Shown: piece by piece, positions 38,464-49,503 of the stretch | Layout: each line of letters starts with the position of its first letter | Position numbering within the stretch: position 1 is the stretch's first letter | NCBI GenBank assembly: GCA_039105265.1 | Contig: JAPFFF010000006.1 | Location: 186,001 to 250,000 of the forward strand | Reading direction: 5' to 3' | Length of the DNA stretch: 64,000 bases | Source of the DNA: Tritrichomonas musculus | Taxonomy: Eukaryota; Parabasalia; Tritrichomonadida; Tritrichomonadidae | Notes under the pieces: model-generated | The model's input: the letters and a program-made list of their open reading frames with translations, nothing else | Databases searched by the model: none | What the model was told of the DNA's origin: nothing | Program-made: the position numbers and the translations under genes

Positions 38464-40414
38464 GTTTGTGGCCGCAATGAATATTATCAAATTAGTGAAG
38501 AGTCAACTAATAAAAAAAGTAATAACATTCCGTTTGTTTATCCTCCTAAAAAATCAAAATTCAAAGTTTCTTCAATATTGTCATATTCACCATATGATGA
38601 TAAGACTGTTTTAGTTACAAAAGAAGGTTTAGCATATGGCATTGAATAAAACCGTTCAGGCGGCATTGATTTTTCACTTCCCAAAGAAATTCTTTCTCAT
38701 TTTACAAAAATCGAACTCAGTGACATCATCGGCTTTCCAATAACCATAATTTCGGCTGTTTGCAGCAGATACTCTGTAATTTACTTAGTTTCAGATGGTA
38801 ATACAAATCATCTTGTTTACACAAATACTCAAATGAAAGAGTCGAAACCAGTTATTCTAAACACTAATGGCCATAATCCAGTTTCTCTCTTTGGCGGTTC
38901 CACTTCAGCTGCTGCAATTGATCCAGAAGGCGCCATTTTCGATATTAGCTCAACTCCAACAAATATTTACTTCCAGACGGCGAAAAAGCATCGAGTGTAG
39001 CCTCTTGTTTTGAATTTATCATTGCACTTAGCACAACTAGTCGCATTTTCAAATCAAGATGTTCAACACCTCTAAATTTCACAGAAGATCTTGAACTTAA
39101 AGGAAAAGAAATTATATTGATCTCTGGTTACTCTGAGCAGTGTTTTTCCGTGTGCAAAGACGGCTGTGTTTTTGGTATCGGAAGTAATTTATTCGGACAA
39201 CTCGGAAAGGGAAAAGGCGAAATAAGATATTACAAATTCACTTTAATTTCATCGCTTCGAGATTATAAAATTGTTTCCGCTTTTACAGGAGGTGCTCATT
39301 CTCTTTTTGTTACAAATGAGGGAAAAGTTCTCGGATGTGGAACGAACAGATATGGCCAGCTCTTTCTCAGCTCTGGACCAAGTGAAAAAGATATTTATAC
39401 TCCGCAAGAAACAACAATAACTGATGCTTCATTCATTGTTTGTGGGGCTGGCTTCACTGTGTTTTTTAAGCATTACGTTCCACTAATGATCCCGAACAAA
39501 GCAGTTGATCCCAACGCTTCTTATACAACAGAAAGCGCAGCACTGAGAGCAGAAATCAAAGAACTCAAAGATAAAGATAAAGAACTTGAAAACTCAGCTT
39601 CTAAATATGAAGCTGAATTGTCGAGTCTGAAGTCACACTATGAAGAAGAGCTCAAAAAGGAACAGTCAACAACAACAGTAGATGAGATTGAAATTCTCGA
39701 CACTTCGATGATTGAAAGTTATGAAAAAGTTACCAAAATTAGCAGTGGCGTTAATTACTCGCTTAAAGTTCTGAAGAAAGAAGTGAACGCGAATGAAATT
39801 CGTTACTTTCTATCTGAATATGAAATCATGAAAATCGTGAAAACATTCGGACTCTTTTTGCATGAACATGAACCAGCATCGATTGTTCTTGAGTTTTGTC
39901 CGACAAATGTAGAATCATTTGTAAGTGAAGGGAAAGTTTCAGGTGTTGATCTTGTCTTTGCAATTTATCCAATCGTTGAAGGCATGAAATACGTCCACTT
40001 TCGTCACGTGATTCACAGGGATTTGAAGCCAACAAACATCTTGATCGGCACCGACGGCTTGATTAAAATAAGCGATTTCGGAATCTCAAAACTGATGACC
40101 ACAGAACAACAGACAATGACTGTCGGAGTTGGAACTCTTCCTTACATGGCGCCCGAGATAATTGACAACAATGAAGACCACGATGAGAAAGTCGATGTTT
40201 ATCGTTCTTCATGCTTTCTCATAAAGTTAAGATGAGTGAAAAGATGAATGGCAAAAAAGCACAGATGCCCGCAAGCTTCACCAAATTTGCAACTGAATTG
40301 ATCAACTCGTGCTGGAACTTTAATTCGAAAGATCGGCCAAGCTTCAGCGATATTCTGTGTAAGCTTGAAGAACACGATTACATGCTGGCTGATTTAGATG
40401 CCAGCGATGTTTAA
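38464..40414 (+). pseudogene. Decayed RCC1-repeat TKL kinase gene
   Basis: Coding homology starts at VCGRNEYYQISEE without an ATG. RCC1-like blades follow (for example GCVFGIGSNLFGQLG and GKVLGCGTNRYGQLF), then a coiled coil (LRAEIKELKDKDKEL), then a kinase domain with HRDLKPTN, DFG and YMAPE. It is broken in several ways: an in-frame TAA at 38647-38649, a frame change near 38970-39000, a missing glycine loop (the sequence jumps from VTKISSG to SLKVLKKE), and a deletion with frame change near 40202-40215 that removes the segment after KVDVY. The end of the kinase is legible in another frame to 40414 (INSCWNFNSKDRPSF). The longest intact piece, about 39123-40235, could still be translated but would be an inactive fragment. 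Confidence 0.85.
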
Positions 40415-41023
40415 AGAAGTCAAAAGCAGAGTCAAAAACCATAAAACAAAGATTCCTAAATATTGAATGAAAATTTTGGTTCTTTTTGCTACTTCATTCA
40501 TTATTTTTATGTTTTTAATAAAAAAGTATAAAGCTTTCAATTTTAGTAAAAATTGTGCTAACAAATTCCAAATAATTGTATTGAATTATAATGATTTATG
40601 GGTATTTGGTTTTCATTTTGATTTTGTTGATTGTAATGAGATTGTCTTCATACATATTAACTTATTCATTGTTTATTTTTGATGTTGATTTAGCCTTTTT
40701 ATATCATTTTTTTATTATAATTTGATTGTATGACAATTCACTTGATAATAATATCATTGGCTAAATTTTTAAATATGGGGAATGATAATCTTCAAATTTC
40801 ATTTCATTTATTTTATTTAATAAACTAATTAGATGATCATCATTGAACATTTTCATTAATAATTCAAATAATGAATATTAACAAAGCTGTTGAATTATCG
40901 AATAAGAAATAAAAGCAATTTGTTTATGTTAAAGAACATATATCATCATTTCATTTTGTTGCGATTTTTATCGAAACAGCCATTTATTGATTCAAATAAA
41001 TTGAATTAAAAATTTTAAGTATA
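40415..41023. other. Intergenic spacer, no gene seen
   Basis: This 609-bp AT-rich spacer lies between the kinase pseudogene and the BEACH gene and should contain the BEACH promoter. A 71-codon open frame at 40467-40682 has only AT-driven Phe/Ile/Asn/Lys composition and no motif; I regard it as noise. Confidence 0.6.
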
Positions 41024-44000
41024 ATGAAGAGGAAACTTTTATCACCAATTGACAATTGTTTTGAAATATTATCTTTAAGCAAACAGATAAAAATTATTCA
41101 AATCAAAGAATTTGCAAATGATCTTTCTCAATTTAATTTTCCCAAATATTCGAAGTACCAATTCAAAAAAATTCGCAGTGAATTACTAGAAACATCGGTC
41201 ATTTTTCAAGAAGTTCTTTTAAATAATTCATTTGGATTCCCGTTTGAACCAAATTTAATTAATAATCTTGTTATTTTTTACAAAAATCAGAAAGATATAC
41301 CATCATATGTTTCATGTATAATGCTTCTATCTTATTTATCTTGGTCAACAATTTTTTACTCTACAGGCGATTCTTCAGGATTAGCAACTTTACTAAATGC
41401 GCTTATACTCGTATCGCAAGCACAAAAACAGCCAAGTGAAACATTAATTTGTGATTTAGCAATTTCTTCTTTTTTTCATGCGTATACATTATTTTTTGAT
41501 AGAAAAAAAGAATCAGATGATTTAACAGGACTAATATCGCCTTTAAATGACTTTTTTCTTTTTAACAAAAATTTACCAGATCCAGTATTCAATTTATTAA
41601 GTCGAGCTGCTCATGAAATCATCAATCAAAGTATTGAACCGCAATCTAATTTAGAATCAAACTTTTATGATATAATTGATAGTTTAATTCAATTTAATAT
41701 TAATATACCAACAGATATTTTAATTCAAATACTTGAACGCTCATATTTTTCATTAAGAAGACTTGATTCAAGTGTTTTATCATTTTTCGATCATTCAGCA
41801 ATTTTATTTGATGATGAAACCATTCTAAAATTTTTACCAATTTTACCACTTGCTTTATTAGAAAGTATTGAAAAGTCAGAAATTATAACAAAAGTTCCAA
41901 ATTTTGATACAAATCAGGTAATTACACCCAAACCCATTTTTTTAAGTATAAATTATCAACATATAACTCAAAGTACATTTGATGAAGAGCCAATTATAGA
42001 GAAAATAGAGTTTCCTCCATCGATTCCATTAGAAGATATGATTAATAAGAAGCAAAAAGTCATTTTAAATTTTATTATCAACATTTTAAAGCAAAAATGT
42101 AGTTTAATATGCAAATTTGTAGAAGATTTTGGGCCATTTTTAATAATGGCAACTAAATCCAAGCATTGTTATGATTATTTTTCATCATTTTTTCATATTT
42201 GTGACAAATTGAGTAACATTAAAATCAATTTTATTGATGCAAAGAAATTTCAAAACAGCATAATAATCAACAATGTTATATTTAATCCATCGATGACAAT
42301 TTTTTCAGTCAATTCAGAGAATAAAGACGATTATGTCAAGATATCGACATTGAGGAGTGCTTCATTAAATTTTTTTCTCAATTATCTTGGGAAGAATCAA
42401 ATTAAGAAAGTTTTCTTTGACATTGTTTCGAATCCATATTTATTTGCAGAGATGGTTCATCGTCTTTTACTTTTCCAGATTGATTTTTCAAGCATTTCTA
42501 TTGTTAATGCAATTACTAGTTCATTACTTGAACCGATGCTTTTTTATCGTTCATGGACCGAAGGTGATAAAGAAAGTATCAATATTGCTCGAAATTCTGT
42601 TTTGTCTTATTTTTCGAGCATTTTTCATGATCAATTAATTTTGTCCACTTTTTTTTCTAACACTCATTTTATAAGGTTTATTTTGCCACTTCTTTTTGAG
42701 GATCCTTTACGATCTCGAATTTTGCATTATTTGACGGTTTTCCTAACAAATGGAACCAACATTAAGAACGAGATCACGAATGAAATCATAGCAACACTGA
42801 TGTTCATTATATCGAATGCTGACAATGTGTTAAACAGCAAAGATAGTAAGAAAAGCATTGAATTAATGACATCTATATTTGAAATAGCAAACATTGTTAT
42901 TCAAAAAGTTCCATCGTTCACACAAACATTTGAGCCACTTGCTTCTTTGTTCTGTGGACAAATATCACATGTTCCTAAAGATAAAGCTTATCTTCCTTTA
43001 CTTAAAATTGCGTTGAAATTCTTTCATTTTACAACGAATACAAGAATGCTTAATTTTGATGAATTGTTGTCTCTTGAAAAAGGAATAAATAACATTTGTG
43101 GTGATGAGCCTGATGAAGAAGTTGCTGAAATTTTGATTGATTTATTCTTAAATGAAAATGAGATAAACAAACCGTCACTTGTTTATCTTTATCTTCAATC
43201 ATTTTTGCATTCAAAAAAGCTTGATGATTGCTTTTTAAAACTTATTAATTTATGTTCTTTAAATTTAGAAAATTGTTTCTCTTTACATGACGGAGAGATT
43301 GATTTGCTAATTCTTAAATACATTGATAATTGGAGAATTAATAATGAGATTTCGTTACCAATTTTGAGACATTCTCTTCAACTCATTGAAATTATTTCTT
43401 CTCATATTTGTTCATATGAAATTGTAAGGAAATTCATTTCATTATTATGTCCTTTAGAAGGGAAATATTTTCCTTATTATAACTCACAAATAATCAGCTC
43501 TCTTCTTTTGCTATCTTTAAAACATTCACATTTTCCTAAGGCTTTTGCATTTCCATTAATTGATGATGGTCGAATTAATGCAACTGTTCAAATAACGAAT
43601 TCTTATTTTTCTTTTTTCTTTTGGATTTTGCCTGTTTCGAATCTTTATAAGCATAAAAATGTGCTTAAATTAGCTGAGAATGAAATTGCATTATCATTTA
43701 ATATTTATGGCAATTTACTTATTTTTTCTGCTTCTTCAAATGACTTTAAAATGAATTATGATATTGACCCAAAATTACCGATTGGCAAATGGTCTTTAAT
43801 ATCATGTATTTTCACTGATGATGGACTCTTTTCCATTTATTTAAATACAGATAAAGTTGCATCATTGAACATTCAGCGTTTTTTGTTTAAAAAACAATTA
43901 AATGTAACAATTAACGTTACTAATACAGTTCATGATAAAAGAAAACTTTTTCCTCTTTTCGGTCCTTTTGCGATTTTGAATTCATTAGATAAAGTAAACA

Positions 44001-47000
44001 TTGCTCGTTTGTATCGTTTTGGAAATTCTAGAATTCAAGTTCCAAACAATAACAACAATGTAATTGCTGGTTTTGTGCCGACTATTTCAAATGGAAGTAA
44101 GTTTTCAATTGAAAATTTGAATTCAGTTCAATTTCATACAAATTTGACACGGGTTTCAATTCCTCACAGTTTTGTTGACATTCTCCTGACTTACTGTAAA
44201 ATTGAGTCATTAATTCCATTGTTTGCACAAGTTGATATGACTTATAAAGACGATACAAAAATCATCGGTTTTTTGTCAAATTTAGTTTTTATATTTCATG
44301 AAATTCTTGCTCAAAATGTAGAATCACAAAAATCATTTGCTTCATCATCTGGCTTTTTAATAATTTCACATTTATTAAGAAATGCAAATGATTATCATTT
44401 TACTTTTAAACTTTATCTTGCTTTTTATCATATTTTTGAATCTCTTCAAGATCCCGATATTAAGACGCAATTATTTATTGGTATTTTAACTAATTTTGAA
44501 ATCTGGTTGAAAACAACTGCTTTTGATCATATAAAAATTCTTCATAAATTGTCAAAAATGGTCAATAAACATCGACAAATTTTTGTTGATTCACTTGACG
44601 TTAAATTTTTCATAACTGTTTTGCAATGTCTGTATTGGTATGAGCCTGTTGAGAAGAGCATTTGTAGATGTTTGAATAGAGTTCGAAATGAGAAATTAAA
44701 AGTTGCTAAATGTCGAGGCTATTTATTTAAAATTGCTTTGAAAATAGCGAATGAAAAACTAACCCAAAATGATTTAATTGCAATTATTGGATCAGCAACA
44801 AATTGTGGTGATATTAAGCAAGTTTCGGATTTATTAGATTTTATATCTAATTTGATTAAAACTAAGAATATTCAATTTGATCCAATTTTCATTCGTTTAG
44901 TTTCAATCATTACAATTTGTCAGACACAATTGTCATTTAAAATCTTCAAAATCTTTTCGAATTTTATCAATTTTGATATAATTATTGATGAATTAATTTC
45001 TGATTATTCACAATATTTCATCAATAAACAACTATTGTTAAAATTGGCAAGATTTAGAAATCCAAGTTTGATTTGCTTTTGTTCTTACATTGCAACAAAA
45101 CAATCAATAAGTAACAGAACATTATTTAAATTGATTTCAATTTATAAGAAGAATTTTAAAAATAATTCTTCTTGTATTGATGAATGTGAAATTTGGACGA
45201 TTTCTCTCCTTTTCATTAAGAAGAAATCAGTCAAACTTCAGAAAGAAATCATTGATTATCTTGTTCAAAGTCGAATGAACAATTTCACAAAACTTTTTTC
45301 ACAAGTTGATTTAATAGCTGAAATATTTAAAGAATTATTAATTAATTCAACTGAAGAAAATGATTTTATTCTTCGACTTTTGATTGACAAAATGATTGAT
45401 AATGCTAATGATAACAATATTAATCAATTGAAATTAATTGTTATTCATTTTATTCTTTTTAGAAGAATAAAAATCGTGAATGATTGTTTAGAAAAGAAGT
45501 TTAATGAATCTCCTTTTAATAATCATGAATTCGAATCAAATAACAATTTGACAAGTTTTAATGTTAATTTTTCAAATTCAAAAGATTTCTTAAGTTTTGT
45601 TAATTCATTCAATCCTTCTCAATATCGAACATTTCATTTTGGTCTTCATATATCGGAAGATGGAGAATGGCTTGATTTAGAACTTGTTCAAAAATCATTA
45701 AAGAAGTTAAAATTGACAAATGAAATTATAAATCTTTTTAATGGAATAATTAAACGTTCAATTGAAGAAGGATTTCATGAAAATTATGATTGTTTTAAAC
45801 TAGAAAACTTTGAGAATTTCCAAGATAATTTCACACCTGAAAAAGTTCAAGTTAATCAATATGTGACCAAGATTAAAAACACAATTTTTAAGCTTAACAC
45901 ATATTTATCAATGTTTAATAATTATAACGAAAGGATGCAATTTTATGCACAACTTTGGTCACATTTCTGGCGTTCAATGACTATCACGAAAGCACCATGG
46001 CATTCATCATTACCTTCTGATTTATTAGAAGAACTTCATTTTAAAAGAGACAATGTTTTTTGTTATTCTTTTTGTCCTTTTAAAACACGAAGAAATTATT
46101 CATTTGATTTACATTTACATGCATCTTTTTCACGTGATTCAGGCAGCATTCATCAAGCCAAAGAAAAGATGAACAATTATTTACAAAGTAAAAATATTTC
46201 ATCAAATCAACAAAATAGTCTTTTGAATGTAAATGACGTTGAAATTCCTCATTCACGTGAAAATTCAACTGACAATTTGTTACACATTTCTAATTCTAAT
46301 AAAGTCACTTTTGAATGCAATTGTACACATGTAACAGTTAAAGAATATTACAAGTCAACCTTCAAAATATTCTCTGATTACATTACAATTGTCCATTCAA
46401 ATTCAAATGTGATGAAAATGATTGAAAAATCATCAATCATTCTTGTTTTGAAAAGAACTGTTCTTCATCATCAGACAGCAATAGAAATCTTCACAAACGT
46501 TCGTCATTCATATTTCATTAATTTTAATGATTTTAAAACTCAGCTAAATGCAATCAATGCATTAAAGAAAGTTCTCCCTAATAAAATGATTCAAACAACT
46601 TCATTCAAACAATATTTTTCTGAACAGTCTTTCACAAATGACTGGAAAAACAGAAAAATATCGAATTTTGAATATCTTCTTTTGTTGAATATTTATTCTG
46701 GTCGTTCGTTCAATTGTGCTTCACAATATCCATTGGTTCCTTGGATCATTAGCGATTACAATTCACCTACAATTGACCTTAACGATGAAAAAGTTTATCG
46801 TGACTTGTCAAAGGCAATTGGAACGATAAACGAGCATCGTTTAAAAGAACTCGTTGAAAAACAAAATAGATTGAAATGCATACATGAAGATTACTACTTA
46901 TTTAGTAGTGGTCCTGTTTGTCCATTGAATCTTTTCTTGTGGTTGATCAGAATTGAACCGTTCACATCACTTCACATAAAAGTTCAAGGTGGAAAATTTG

Positions 47001-49228
47001 ACCATGCTGCAAGAATTTTCTATTCAATTCCCGACTCATTTCGTGTTGCTAGTTCGCACATGAATGATTTTCGAGAACTTATTCCCGAATTTTATTATTT
47101 TCCGGAATTTTTGGTGAACGATGATAAATTTGACCTTGGAAAATTGAATGGCCAACCGATAAATGATGTTGAATTGCCAAAATGGGCAAACAACAGTCCT
47201 TTTGACTTCGTTTACACACTCAGAAAAGGAATGGAAAGTGAATATGTTTCTTCTCATTTGAATCAATGGATTGACCTCATTTGGGGCATCAAACAAAAAG
47301 CTGAAGATAACCGTTATAAGTATGAAATGTATTCTGATGTATGGTCAAATAATCCGACCATTGAAAAAGCTGCATATGGAACGATAGAAGGAGATAAGAA
47401 AAGCTCAATCGAAGCAACTTTAGACCAGGTCGGCCAAATACCCCCTCAATTATTCAATGAGGTCCATCCTATGCGAAATGTCAAAAGTTATCAAAAAGTT
47501 TCATCTTTAAAGAAAAGTATTGAAATTAACTTTTCTGAAAATTCTGGCAGCAATTTCAATAATGGTCATGAAATTGACCATATATTGGCGGTTAATGTAA
47601 CCTTATGTAGCAATAGCTTGACTAGCTGCATCAACAGTGATGATAACAAAAATTTTTTCTCTCAGCCTTCTTCTGATAGCAACACCAGACAAAAAAGTGC
47701 CTGGAATGAGAACGATAACATCAACCTTGAATCTGACAGCGACATCAGTTTTGACTCTGCCACGAACAAGAGCAAAAAGACATTGAAAATAAAGTTCTCA
47801 ATTTTGAATGAGTCAGGAAAAATGATCATTCGAATTGTCCAGATTGTCCTCTATTTGCTGTCTGACATTTCGCCGCAGATTCGCTTTCGAAGCAAGACGC
47901 AGAATGACATGAGCAGCCTACTTTTGAATGAGCAGAAAAAGTCGAGAGTAAAAAGTGTGAGCACAAGCAACATTTTGTCTGACAATGAATACGAGAACAG
48001 TAGAACAGTTGAGCAATCAGTGACCCTCATTTATTCCAGGACGCTGCAAATCAATGATTTTTCTTTTGTAACAAAAAATCATTCGTCAAATCAGCCGCTC
48101 ATTCACTGCTTCATTTCTCCTTCTTCTTTCCTTCAGCTTTCGCAGAATTCATGCTCGCCATCGCTGACACTGAGAGGAATTGGACAGCTCAGCAGTTCTT
48201 CTAGTAATAAAGATGCATCCGAGCTGAGCATCAGTAACAGCGAGCACGAAAACAAGAAAGATGAAATGAATGCAAATTTCATCTCTGAAAATTCAAGCGC
48301 TAATGAAAGCGACGAATTATTCTTCGTTGGCAGAGAAAGGGCTGATGTTTTTGTCATCACATTTGACACAAGCAACAACGACATTACAAACACATCAGCA
48401 AACAGCAATAACACAAACAACAACAGCAGCAATGCAAATAACAACAACAGCGAAGTTGATGAGATTTTTTTGCCTAAAAATTATTCTTTGCCTTATGACA
48501 TTGTTTGTGTTGCAAGTGACGGTTTTTGGACAGCAATATGTGGCAAAGATGCCGTCATTAGATTGTTTAAGAGAAGCACTAATAACAATAATACTAAGAA
48601 TATTAGTAATGATGACGGTTATGATGAAAATTTAGGTGAAATTTTTAAAAGTGGAAAAAAACCTGTCCATTCAATTTTATCGTTCTGTAATTCAATTGTG
48701 TGCTGCAATGTGTGGACTCCTTTTGATACAATGGTGTGCGGAACTAAGGACGCGTCCTTGATGATTTGTTCTCTGAGTCGGGGAAGCGTCACTTATGACA
48801 TAAACATGAAAAAAGTGCTTCAAGAAAAATTCAATGAAATTGACTTGGACAATTTCGTATTGAAAAAAATATTGATCACTCCTTCCTGGGGATTCATTCT
48901 AACTTGTATAGATGCGATTAAAAAGAAGAATGGAAAAGTGGTTCATATTTTGTCACTTTTTAATATTAACGGAAATTTGATTCGTACTAAAGAAATTGAT
49001 TTCGTCGTTTCTTCTTGGACTTCGTGGAGTTGTGAAAAAGGATTCGATTACGTCTTGTTTTCCGATGATAATGGAAAACTTTTCATGTTTGAAGCTTTCT
49101 ATCTGGATGTGTCAAGGCCTTTTTACAGATGCCAGACCCAGATTATAAGCGTTAAATATATTGTCGAAGAAATGATCGTGATTGCGGTATCCAAAGATGG
49201 AAGAGTGTTTTTCGTGCCATATATATAA
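41024..49228 (+). CDS. BEACH-domain protein (LvsA / neurobeachin type), 2,734 aa
   Basis: The order of parts is that of large BEACH proteins. A long helical ARM-like N-terminal region is interrupted at about residues 845-960 by a concanavalin-A-like beta domain (W-I-L-P-V and GKWSLISCIF). A PH-BEACH module follows at about 1760-1850 (CNCTHVTVKEYYKSTFKIF). The BEACH domain covers about 1870-2090, with WKNRKISNFEYLLLLNIYSG, QYPLVPWI, FYYFPEFL and the closing LNQWIDLIWGIKQ. A Ser/Asn-rich low-complexity stretch (about 2440-2480) precedes a C-terminal WD40-like propeller ending at VFFVPYI. BEACH proteins act in vesicle fission/fusion, lysosome size and phagocytic traffic. Trichomonads have several paralogues, so the exact orthologue is not assigned. 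Confidence 0.93.
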   Translation: MKRKLLSPIDNCFEILSLSKQIKIIQIKEFANDLSQFNFPKYSKYQFKKIRSELLETSVIFQEVLLNNSFGFPFEPNLINNLVIFYKNQKDIPSYVSCIMLLSYLSWSTIFYSTGDSSGLATLLNALILVSQAQKQPSETLICDLAISSFFHAYTLFFDRKKESDDLTGLISPLNDFFLFNKNLPDPVFNLLSRAAHEIINQSIEPQSNLESNFYDIIDSLIQFNINIPTDILIQILERSYFSLRRLDSSVLSFFDHSAILFDDETILKFLPILPLALLESIEKSEIITKVPNFDTNQVITPKPIFLSINYQHITQSTFDEEPIIEKIEFPPSIPLEDMINKKQKVILNFIINILKQKCSLICKFVEDFGPFLIMATKSKHCYDYFSSFFHICDKLSNIKINFIDAKKFQNSIIINNVIFNPSMTIFSVNSENKDDYVKISTLRSASLNFFLNYLGKNQIKKVFFDIVSNPYLFAEMVHRLLLFQIDFSSISIVNAITSSLLEPMLFYRSWTEGDKESINIARNSVLSYFSSIFHDQLILSTFFSNTHFIRFILPLLFEDPLRSRILHYLTVFLTNGTNIKNEITNEIIATLMFIISNADNVLNSKDSKKSIELMTSIFEIANIVIQKVPSFTQTFEPLASLFCGQISHVPKDKAYLPLLKIALKFFHFTTNTRMLNFDELLSLEKGINNICGDEPDEEVAEILIDLFLNENEINKPSLVYLYLQSFLHSKKLDDCFLKLINLCSLNLENCFSLHDGEIDLLILKYIDNWRINNEISLPILRHSLQLIEIISSHICSYEIVRKFISLLCPLEGKYFPYYNSQIISSLLLLSLKHSHFPKAFAFPLIDDGRINATVQITNSYFSFFFWILPVSNLYKHKNVLKLAENEIALSFNIYGNLLIFSASSNDFKMNYDIDPKLPIGKWSLISCIFTDDGLFSIYLNTDKVASLNIQRFLFKKQLNVTINVTNTVHDKRKLFPLFGPFAILNSLDKVNIARLYRFGNSRIQVPNNNNNVIAGFVPTISNGSKFSIENLNSVQFHTNLTRVSIPHSFVDILLTYCKIESLIPLFAQVDMTYKDDTKIIGFLSNLVFIFHEILAQNVESQKSFASSSGFLIISHLLRNANDYHFTFKLYLAFYHIFESLQDPDIKTQLFIGILTNFEIWLKTTAFDHIKILHKLSKMVNKHRQIFVDSLDVKFFITVLQCLYWYEPVEKSICRCLNRVRNEKLKVAKCRGYLFKIALKIANEKLTQNDLIAIIGSATNCGDIKQVSDLLDFISNLIKTKNIQFDPIFIRLVSIITICQTQLSFKIFKIFSNFINFDIIIDELISDYSQYFINKQLLLKLARFRNPSLICFCSYIATKQSISNRTLFKLISIYKKNFKNNSSCIDECEIWTISLLFIKKKSVKLQKEIIDYLVQSRMNNFTKLFSQVDLIAEIFKELLINSTEENDFILRLLIDKMIDNANDNNINQLKLIVIHFILFRRIKIVNDCLEKKFNESPFNNHEFESNNNLTSFNVNFSNSKDFLSFVNSFNPSQYRTFHFGLHISEDGEWLDLELVQKSLKKLKLTNEIINLFNGIIKRSIEEGFHENYDCFKLENFENFQDNFTPEKVQVNQYVTKIKNTIFKLNTYLSMFNNYNERMQFYAQLWSHFWRSMTITKAPWHSSLPSDLLEELHFKRDNVFCYSFCPFKTRRNYSFDLHLHASFSRDSGSIHQAKEKMNNYLQSKNISSNQQNSLLNVNDVEIPHSRENSTDNLLHISNSNKVTFECNCTHVTVKEYYKSTFKIFSDYITIVHSNSNVMKMIEKSSIILVLKRTVLHHQTAIEIFTNVRHSYFINFNDFKTQLNAINALKKVLPNKMIQTTSFKQYFSEQSFTNDWKNRKISNFEYLLLLNIYSGRSFNCASQYPLVPWIISDYNSPTIDLNDEKVYRDLSKAIGTINEHRLKELVEKQNRLKCIHEDYYLFSSGPVCPLNLFLWLIRIEPFTSLHIKVQGGKFDHAARIFYSIPDSFRVASSHMNDFRELIPEFYYFPEFLVNDDKFDLGKLNGQPINDVELPKWANNSPFDFVYTLRKGMESEYVSSHLNQWIDLIWGIKQKAEDNRYKYEMYSDVWSNNPTIEKAAYGTIEGDKKSSIEATLDQVGQIPPQLFNEVHPMRNVKSYQKVSSLKKSIEINFSENSGSNFNNGHEIDHILAVNVTLCSNSLTSCINSDDNKNFFSQPSSDSNTRQKSAWNENDNINLESDSDISFDSATNKSKKTLKIKFSILNESGKMIIRIVQIVLYLLSDISPQIRFRSKTQNDMSSLLLNEQKKSRVKSVSTSNILSDNEYENSRTVEQSVTLIYSRTLQINDFSFVTKNHSSNQPLIHCFISPSSFLQLSQNSCSPSLTLRGIGQLSSSSSNKDASELSISNSEHENKKDEMNANFISENSSANESDELFFVGRERADVFVITFDTSNNDITNTSANSNNTNNNSSNANNNNSEVDEIFLPKNYSLPYDIVCVASDGFWTAICGKDAVIRLFKRSTNNNNTKNISNDDGYDENLGEIFKSGKKPVHSILSFCNSIVCCNVWTPFDTMVCGTKDASLMICSLSRGSVTYDINMKKVLQEKFNEIDLDNFVLKKILITPSWGFILTCIDAIKKKNGKVVHILSLFNINGNLIRTKEIDFVVSSWTSWSCEKGFDYVLFSDDNGKLFMFEAFYLDVSRPFYRCQTQIISVKYIVEEMIVIAVSKDGRVFFVPYI

Positions 49229-49503
49229 TTTTTATATTTGTTATTATATATGTATTTTGTATAAATAACTATCATGTATGCATGTAATTTTTTTTATTAC
49301 TTTTATTATATTTTATTAATGTAATTTTTTGTAGAGTCTTAATTAATTCATATTCATATTTAAAAAAAAAATTGAATGAAGTTGATGTTCTCGTTTTATT
49401 ACTTTTTATCATTATATAATTAAAAAATATTTTGGATAGGGTTTTTCCTTTTTTTTTTTTTATAAAACAACAAAATAATAATATAATGATGTATATTACG
49501 TAA

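Noticed and set aside
40467-40682. Possible small membrane protein of 71 aa
   Set aside because: The hydrophobic look comes from T-rich codons; it has no support beyond an open frame in an AT-rich spacer.
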